Part shown: piece after piece, positions 36,901 through 45,900 of the stretch | How positions within the stretch are numbered: position 1 is the first letter of the stretch | How the letters are laid out: the number at the start of each line of letters is the position of its first letter | NCBI RefSeq assembly: GCF_034190915.1 | Contig: NW_026947506.1 | Coordinates: 35,753,748-35,817,747 of the forward strand | DNA from: Cavia porcellus | Lineage: Eukaryota; Chordata; Mammalia; Rodentia; Caviidae | Direction: 5' to 3' | DNA length: 64,000 nucleotides | Translations under genes and position numbers: made by a program | The notes under the pieces: generated by a model | The model's input: only the letters and a program-made list of their open reading frames with translations | The model's database searches: none | Told to the model about the DNA's origin: nothing

Positions 36901-39900
36901 GGGTCTCGATATGCAGTTCAGGCTGGCCTTGAGCTCACTTTGTAGCCCAGGCTGGTCTCGAACTCACAATGATCCTCCCACCTCAGCCTCCTGAGTGCTG
37001 GGATTACAGCACCACGCCCGGCTCTGTCTTTGCTTTCTTCTAAATCAAAGTGCACTCGTACCACACTCAAAGCCCTTTGCTCTGCTCAGAGGCTCCTAAA
37101 GCAGAGGAGGCTGGTTTTGCATTAATTGCTGTGGGAGGCTGCTGAGCTAAGCCTGCCCCAGGCCAGTAGGTGACAAAGAAGTGTGGCCCATGAGTCTGGC
37201 AAATGGCACCTGTCATACTGGCCTCCCCGAGGAGTGGCAGCTGGTCAGCAGGACTGCATGTGTCCACTGAGCTCGCAGGGGTGCTGGAGTGCAGCTGCAG
37301 AGGTAGTGAGGTTATACGCTGTGAAGGGAGCGTGAGACTTGACTTGGGGAGGCCAGAGAGGCTGGGAAAGATGACAGAATTTTTCACGTTCAGTAGTGTG
37401 GTTTTTTGTTTGTTTAGTTTTTTTTGTTGGTGGTACTGGGGATTGATCCAGAGCCATCGTACTGTGACACTTCCCCAGACCTTTTTAATTTTTTATTTTG
37501 AGACAGGTTGTCCCTAAATTGCCCAGGTTGGGTTCAAACTTGTGATCCTCCTGCCTCAGTCTCCCAGAGTGCTGGGATCACAGGCCGCTGCACCACCATA
37601 CCCAGCTCACAATGTTATATGGAAGATTTTTTGTATAGTGTCAGGTTCTTCCCCTGGCTGGTGAGGGATGAGGAGCAGGAGATCAAGGAGTGGTAGCCAC
37701 ATCTCCAGGTCACAGAAATCAGTTTCTTGGGAGTGACCGGATGCTGTGTCACTAGTGGATTAGGGGATGTCTCTTGCACGTAGGCCTCATGCTTCCTGTC
37801 CTTCAGGTATACGAGCTGCCCTTCTTAGTGGCTCTGGATCACAGGAAGGAGTGTGTCGTGGTTGCTGTGAGAGGGACCATGTCTCTGCAGGTAACATGGG
37901 AGTGGGGGGTGGGGGGGATGAGCAGGCCACCAGGGTGTAGAGGAAAGGATGTTCTTAGCCAGCAGCGTAGGACCTGGAAGGAAACACAAGGGTGGGAAGT
38001 GTTTTCTCTGCAAAATTGGGGGTTAGGAGGAAGCTCATTCCCTTTCCACTGACAAGTGTCAGGGACCCAGAGACCAGCAGTTTCTACCTCCCAGCCAGAT
38101 GCCATTTGTCCTTCTCACCGACTTACTTGGCCCAGGTGACCCTCCCCAGAGCCCGGTGGAGCAGTGCATTCAGTCTGGCTGTGGAAAGTCAGTGCCATTT
38201 ACCAAGTTCCTGTGCCAGGTGCTGGCCAGCCCCAGCCTTCTTAGTACCCAAGCAGCAGTGTACCCCTTTTGTCTGTCTGCAGCTGGTGAGCCCCTGTACC
38301 TTCAGCTTCCCCATCCCTGACTTCTCAGCCTGTTGGAGACCCAAGTTGATGCTGTCCCTCCCCCGACTCTGTGGTGGGTTCTTCCTGGCTGCCCCCTCTC
38401 ACTTCCTCATACTTTTCTGCTGACCTAAAACATGTCATGCAGCCCTAGCTCTTGTGGCTTAGGCCTTCTGCTTTGGACCAGTTCTGGGGTGGCCTCGGTC
38501 CCAAGGTCCTATCCATCTAGCTCTCCCTTCCTGATCTGCCCCTCCCCAAGGCTGTGCTCATTTCACCAGTTTTCCCCAGGTGTCCACTAAAGGGACAGTG
38601 ACACTGTCCTTGCTTTGTGTGTCCACTCACAGCCCAGTCCGTCACACGGAGGCTCCAGGGCCCTGAGCTCTCTGGCCACATCCTCAGTGCCCAGCCATGG
38701 CCTGACTGCTGCCCAGACCTTTCTCTGCTGGAGGCTTCTCATACCCTGGCTGTCCCTTAGCTATCCTCAGGGGTAGAGCTCGTCCTTCTCAGACCTTCCC
38801 AGTGCATTTCACCTCCTTTTTTACTTTTTTGGTGGTACCTGGGTTTGAACCCGGCATCTTTGCACTGAGCCGGTTTTTCATTTTTTATTTTGAGGCAGGC
38901 TAAATTGCCCAACCTGGGCTCAAAGTTGCAGTCCTCCCACCTCAGCCTCCAGAGTAGCTGAGATCCCAGGCTTGTACCACCAAGTTCTGCTGAAGTCTGT
39001 TTCGAACTGCAGCCTTGTGGGTACTTTATCACTTGACCGTTTGCCTTTCCAAGTCCCTCTCTGCACCCTGCCCTACACGCCCATGCCCGAGGTTTCTAGA
39101 GTGTGGATGTAGAGCCCACCCTGTCCTGGGGCCTCCTGAGACCCAGGGCTGCCCTGGCACCTGGCTCACTGCTTCCTCAGCCAGCACTTTTCTGCAGACC
39201 GTGTACAGATTGGGACTGCTGGCTTTGTCCCACAGCCATGGGCTTTGAGGACACCCCTTTGGGATCCACTACAGTAGAGAGGTGGAGCTGTGTTACAGGC
39301 ACCCCTGCCACGTGCTTGCTCACCCCCAAGCTCTTAATAGCTTTCTTGCAGCCCTCAGGAGCTCCCTGCCTGGCCTCATTTCTTGTCAGGCATCTCAGGG
39401 TCATGGAATGTTACTGCTGCCCACAGAACAGGCCTGGGAGCAGGTGCCATGGGGCACAGAGCCCACCCTGCCTCGGCTTACACGGCTTCTGCCCACGGCC
39501 CTCTGCAGGACATCCTCACCGACCTGTCTGCTGAAAGTGAGAGCCTCCACCTGGACACGGACCTGCAGGACTGTGTTGCGCACAAGGTACTTGGGGTAGC
39601 TGGGCTTGTTTCGTGTACCTGAGCCCCCAGCCTAGGGCACCAGGGCCGGGCGCATTGGGTGTTGCCATCCTCCCCATGCAGATCCTCACTCCAGTCCTGA
39701 GTGGGGATCCACACTCCTGGTACCTGGAATAGCTCAGATTGGGTGTTGGAGGCAGGCTGTGGCTTTTCTGCCCTCTTCATTAAAGTACACTGTTTGAAAA
39801 TAAACTTTAGTATAAGCCAGGTAATCCAGCATTCTGGGAGTCTGAGACAGGAAGATCAAAAGTTCAAGCCCAGCCTGAGCAATTTATCGACGGGACCCTG

Positions 39901-42900
39901 TCTCAGAAAGTGTAGAGGGCTAGGGAAGTGGCTCAGTGTGAGGGTCCAGGGTTCAGTGTCCAGACCCGAAAGAAAAGCTTCAGTGTAGCACAGCACAAGG
40001 TAATGACAGCTCCGGTCCAGAGGCAGGGGCACCCTGAGTGCTGTCTGTTCCTTGCCTGGTCCCAGTGTCACTCTTACTGGGCCTGGGGATGGAGAGTGAA
40101 CTCCTCCTGCCCTAGCACAACCAGGTGTGTGTGTGTGTGCAGAAGTTTCAGATGGTGATTCGCATGTCTTAACTGTTTGCAAAGAGCTCCCAGTTCAGTG
40201 GTATTAAATGCTGTGTGCCCATCACCTCTATCTACACCCAGGATTTTTATCACTGTCGGTTGAGTATGGTGCCGGGTACACACCACCTGCCCCGCTCCAG
40301 GCCCAGGGAGCCTCTGGTGTCCATCCTGTCCGTGGGTTTGCCTGTTGTGGGGACCTCACAGAAACCATATGTCCCTTCTGTGAGTGGCATAGCATCTTCA
40401 GGGTTGTATCAGCCTCGTTCCTGGAAGGGTGACAGTAAGGTGCTGCACAGCTTCACCCGTCCTACTGCTCACTCGGGTTGTGTCCACCTCCCGTGTTGCT
40501 CTGGGCCACTGTGAGCGTGGGTGTGCAGATGTCCGTTCCAGTTCCTCCTTTCACTTCTCGGAGTGGACCTCAGAGTGGAGTTGCTAGTTCACTCAGCAGT
40601 TCCACATGGCTTGAGGAACCACCAGACTGATTTCCGCGGGGGCTGCACCACTGCCCACTTCCACATACCCACCAGCAGTGGCCGAGCACCCGTTTCCCAG
40701 AATCTTGTAACGCTTGGTTCTCCATTGTCCCAGCCATCCCTGGGGTACTGCGCTACATTTCCCTGCTGACCAGGATGTTGCTGAGCAGCTTTTGAACATT
40801 GAGGGGTCTGGAGCGATTGACTCCAGAGGTCCCAATGGCCGCCCCTGGGAGGAGGCCTCAGGCTCTTGAGTGGAAGGCAGGGGCTTGCCATGGGTTTTGC
40901 ATGCCTCATGTATTTTTATGACCCAAAGGAGCACTACTTCTTTTTTTTTTTTAGGAGCACTATTTCTGTAATTGTGTGTGTGTGTGCACACGCGCAGTGC
41001 TGGAGGATAAACCCAGGCCCTCAACTACACTAGGCAGGCAGGCTCTCTACCTCTGAGCTACACTTCCAGCCCTTTTTATTTTGAGACAGGCTCTTATTAA
41101 GTTGCCTGCCTGGGCTTAAACTTGGGGTCTTCCAGAGTAGTTGGGATAACAGGCATGTGCCACTATACTGGCCCCAAAATGTTTGTTTTTACATTTAAAA
41201 ATGTGTTATAGCAAGAGTCTCTCTGGAGGTAACTGAACGGGAGTGGACTTCTGTCCTGCCATCAGTTAGGAGCTTGACAGTGCTAGGAATGAGAGCTGCG
41301 CCCCCCGCTGGGGAATCAGACTGGGGCCTTGAGCGTGCTGGGCAGGCGCTCCTCTGAGCTGCTCCTGCAGCAGGAACTTCACTAACCTTCAGCTGCCTTT
41401 TGGTTCCACTCACAGAAGACCCCAGGTCAACTGTGTGTGTGCTGGGGGGTAGTGGGGAGTTGAAGGAAACTTTCAAACACCTCCTAGCTGTCTTCCCACC
41501 AGTTCTGATAGGAAAGGGCTTCTGTGACCACGAGCTGAGGCCTCCCTTGCACCAAATGTGGTGCTATCAGTGACTGCTTATCCCTTGGGCCGAGAAGGCA
41601 GCTGCTCATGGCTGGTTCTCAGCTCTTGCTCCAGTGCTGTCTGTGCCTCCGGGAGCCCCCTCAGCATTCCCCAGCGAGTGCGGGCCTATGCTGGGGTGGC
41701 TGTCAGTGGCAGGGCAGGTTCTGCCTGAGTGCACACTGGTCACATAACAGGCCCCTAATAAAAGTGACTGTTGTAGTTGCTGGACAGTGAAGAGTTTGGT
41801 GTTTGTCAAAAAGTGCTCTGCAGACAGGCACAGAACGCCAGTTTTTCCTTTGGTGTCTTGTGTCATGGTGCCAGGCTTAATAGTCTGCTGCAGGATTATC
41901 AAATTTCTCAATATTAGCAGTGTTTGCTTGTTTTTGTAGTACTGAGGATTGAACCAAGGGGCACTATACCATCAAGCCACATCCTCAACCCTTTTAAAAT
42001 TTTGTCTTTCCAGAAAAGGCCTTGCTAAGTTGCCCAGGGTAGCCTTGAACTTGGGATCCTCCTGCCTCAGGCTCTTGAGTATTTGGGATTCCCAGCATGC
42101 TTCACTGTGCTCAGCTGCACTGTTTCAGAGATAACTAAGAACAGTGCCCTGTATTATACCAAATCCCCTCTCTTAGAATATAAGCCGAGAGGAGACTGGC
42201 CAGGCCTTGGACCTGGCAGTACTGTCATGAGGAGGTGTTCTGGAAGGAATTTTGGTCAGCAGGGTTGACATTCCTCTGTTGAAACTGCTTTTCAAGGAGC
42301 CCATTACTTAGAACAGCTCTATTCATTAAAGTTTTAAGTTTTATTTTTTGAAGATAGCCTAAAACCTGGCCTCCCTAAAATTTGCTTCTGATGGATTTAT
42401 TTTTGCTTCTGTGGGGTTTGTAGTAGATGCCTAGCCAGTGTCTTTGAGTTAGAGGGCTGCATGCTGTCACAGTGTTAGATCAGTCTTTCGTGATCTTAGT
42501 AGGAGCGGCCTATTTGTGTGTGTATCTGTGGAGAAAAATGCCTTCTGCTGATGGGGTGGGATGTCCCTGGTATCATGCACTCCCTCACAAATGTCATGAA
42601 CACCTGCCTGAGCCAGCATCTGGGCCAGGAGCTAGGAATGCAGTGTGCACAGCAGGGCCACTGACCCCGGTGAGGCCCTGTCCAGATGGTGAGTCCCACA
42701 GAAGCAGGTGTGTGGCCTGCTGTGTGTGCTGAGCCTTACTGAGCCGCCTGCCTGTGTTTTAGGGAATTTCTCAGGCCGCGAGATACATTTACCGACGACT
42801 GGTCAACGATGGAATCCTGAGCCAGGCATTCAGCATCGCTCCTGTGAGATTGCCTTTCATGTTTATTTCCTTGTCCGGTTACTGGCCATCCTGTTATCCT

Positions 42901-45900
42901 GGAACCCACTCTGTTCTCTGTCCCCCAGGAGTACCAGCTGGTCGTGGTGGGGCACAGCCTGGGAGCAGGGGCGGCCGCCCTGCTGGCCATCATGCTGCGA
43001 AGCTCCTACCCACAGGTCCGGGCCTATGCCTTCTCCCCACCCCGAGGGCTTCTAAGGTAAAGCCTCACATTCAAGCCATGTGGCCCACTCATCTTTTATT
43101 TTCATTTAATTTTAATGTCTTATTCTCAGGAGTTCACATTTTGAAGCACTGTTTAGTTGAAGAAAGACTATGTATAGCTGTCCTAAAATTGCTCTGACTA
43201 TAGCTTTAATTTCCTAAACGATGTAATTTGAAGTTTTGTTTTGTGGTACTAAGACTCCTGCTAAGCTACATCTCCAGCCCTTCATTTTTTCTTTTTTGGT
43301 ACCAAGGATTGAACTCACAACCGCACACGTGCAAGGCAGGCGCTTAAGCCGCTGAGCTAAATCTCTAGCCCAGCCCTTCATTTTTTGAAATAGGATGTAA
43401 GTTTCCCAATATGACTCAAATGTGAGATCTTCCTGCCTCAGTCTCCCACAGTGCTGAGATTACAGACGTATACCACCACATCCAGCTAAGACAGATTTTT
43501 TTTTTTTGGTACCGGAGACCAAACTCCCGACCTTGCACTTGCCAAGCAGGCGCTTCTGCCACTGAGCTAAATCCTCAGCCCTTAAGATTCATTTTTTTTA
43601 AATTATTTTTTAGGTTCAGAACATATTTCAGCAGAAGGCAGAGAGAATTCCCATGTATCCTTTGCCCTACATACCCACTGCCAGCAGAACTGAACCTGCA
43701 TTGAAACGTGGCTGTCACCCAGGAGTCACAGCTTACACAGGGTTCACTCTTGGTGGTTTTGGACAAATGTATAATGGCATTTTTTTTTTTATCAGTACCG
43801 GGGATTGAACTCACGACCGCCTGCTTGTAAGGCAGGTGTTTATGCCACTGAGCTAAATACCAGCCCTTATAATGGCATTTTTATGAGTTCAAAAAATACG
43901 TATGTTGCTGATTCAATATACTGTTCTATGTGACGTTTTGCCTTGATTTATAAAAAATTGTACCACATTTAAAAAAAAACCACAAAATTAATCAAAAAAT
44001 AAGAAGGGGTGGGCAAGGGGGATTATAGCATAGGCCTATAATCCCAGCACTCAGGAAGCTGAGGCAAGAGGCTCACTGCAAGCAAGGTCAGCCTGTGCTA
44101 CATAATGGAGTTTAAAACCAGTTTGAACTATATGGCAAGACCCCATCTCAAAAAAAAAAAAAAAAAAAGTAAGAAAGAGAAGGCCCCCTAAAGTCATCAC
44201 ACAAAAATTAGAAAATATAAAGTTGGACACCTATAATCCCAGCACTCAGCAGCTAAGGCAGGAAGATCACAAGTTTGAGGCCAGTCTGAGCAATTTAATG
44301 AGACCATCTCTAAAACAAAAAAGGGATGTAGCTCAGTGGTAGAGCTACATGATAAGCTACCTGCTTATCATGTGTGAGATCCTGGGTTTAATCCCCAGTA
44401 TATGTGCGTGCGCACGCGCACTCTCACACACACACACACACACATACTCACACACACACACACACACGAACAACAAAAACTTTTCATCCTGGAAATAGCA
44501 ATTCTCAGTGATTTTACTTTTTATTGTTTTCATATATGTAAGTGGGTGTGTTTGTACTTACATGAAAGATAGTGTATCACACCTACTCTTCTGCTTCTTG
44601 CTGTTGCTGCTTTTACGTTTTTTGTTTGCTTGTTGTTTTTTGTCTTTTTCCTTTTTATCGGTACCGGGGATCGAACTCACGACTGCCTGCTTGCAAGGCA
44701 GGCGCTTAGGCCGCTGAGCTAAATCCCCAGCCCCTGCTTTTACGTTTAATGGTACACACCGAGTTTACCAGCACAGTAGGGCACCCTCATCCCATCCCAT
44801 GGCTTCACTGGGCAGTTACAGTGTGAACCCCACTCTTTGGACAGATGCTGGGTGCCTGCTCACACATGCAGGCCTGTCGCAAATGCTCTTTGCCTCTGCC
44901 CTGGTGCACTGTTGCATCTCGGGGACATTCTGCCGATGGGGCTGCTAGCCAGAGGATAAATGCATAACGTGGTCTGCATCCAGGTCCAGTTGTATTTTAG
45001 CTGTGGCATTTGCTGAGTGTCTTAGAATGTGGCCAGTTAGTAGCTCTAGATGAAATCAGTGTCATTTCTTCTCCTTTAAGGGATAGGTAACAGTGATACC
45101 AATGTCACACAGACCTGGTAATGCGGCTCAATCCCCTGGAGACTGACTTAGTTTCTCTTGTTTGAAATTTCAGCAAATCTCTTTATGAGTACTCCAAGGA
45201 CTTCATTGTGTCACTTGTCCTAGGAAAGGATGTGATTCCAAGGTCAGTTGGCTTGGTGGTTGATCTGGGGGTTGGGGCAGTCAACCACAGAGTTCTGAGC
45301 TCCGTCTGACTTTTTTGCTGAACAGGTTAAGCGTGACCAATTTGGAAGATCTGAAGAAAAGAATCTTGCGAGTGATCGCCCACTGTAATAAGCCGAAGGT
45401 AATCCAGATACCTGTATTCAGAGCATCTGCAGGAAGAGATGTTGAGCTGTAAGAATTCAGCGTCTCGACCCAGTGCACTTGGGCTGTTGCTGGAAGTTTT
45501 TCTTTCAGCCTCAGACAGGTTTCTGAGACTCCAGTGTGATATGTAAGAGGAAACGGTCCAATCCAGTCCATGAAGTGCCAGTTAGGACAGCCTGCCAGGA
45601 CCGTCCCTTTTCAGTTACCTGACCTGCCTGTAAGGCTTTGTAGGCCCGTCTTGTGACTGACAGTATTTTGATGCCTTTGGTTATACTGTCCCCAAGGTTA
45701 GGAAGTAACAGTCCTAACCCTAAGAGGTACTAGTATCTCCACTGGATGTAACAGTTGGTAGCAGTGGTGATAGAGGCTTGGAAGGTAGCTCAGTGTGGAA
45801 AGCTTTCCTGGCATCACAAGGACTTGGTTCTATCCCTGGGCTACATAAAAAAAGCGTATCTTAGAACTCTTAGTAATAAGTTTTTAAAAGGTAGGAGGAG

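Larger units (their letters stand above)
35580..42762. other. DAGLB: DAGLB introns 7 to 9
   Basis: Exons 8 and 9 interrupt this stretch. Intron 7 holds B1 and ID copies and a MER5-like fragment. Intron 8 is unusually GC-rich, with long spurious open frames on both strands. Intron 9 carries SINEs at about 39815-39970, 40990-41172 and 41935-42115. No further gene is supported. Confidence 0.7.
43057..45173. other. DAGLB: DAGLB intron 11
   Basis: Four antisense ID elements (about 43285-43373, 43508-43582, 43788-43868 and 44648-44735) and sense B1 elements (about 44030-44168 and 44225-44320) fill much of this intron, with a (CA)n at 44425-44467. Confidence 0.75.

Noticed and set aside
37992..39534. 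Open frames of up to 143 codons in DAGLB introns 8-9
   Set aside because: They lie in GC-rich intronic sequence, overlap on both strands, show no known domain, and contain SINE pieces.
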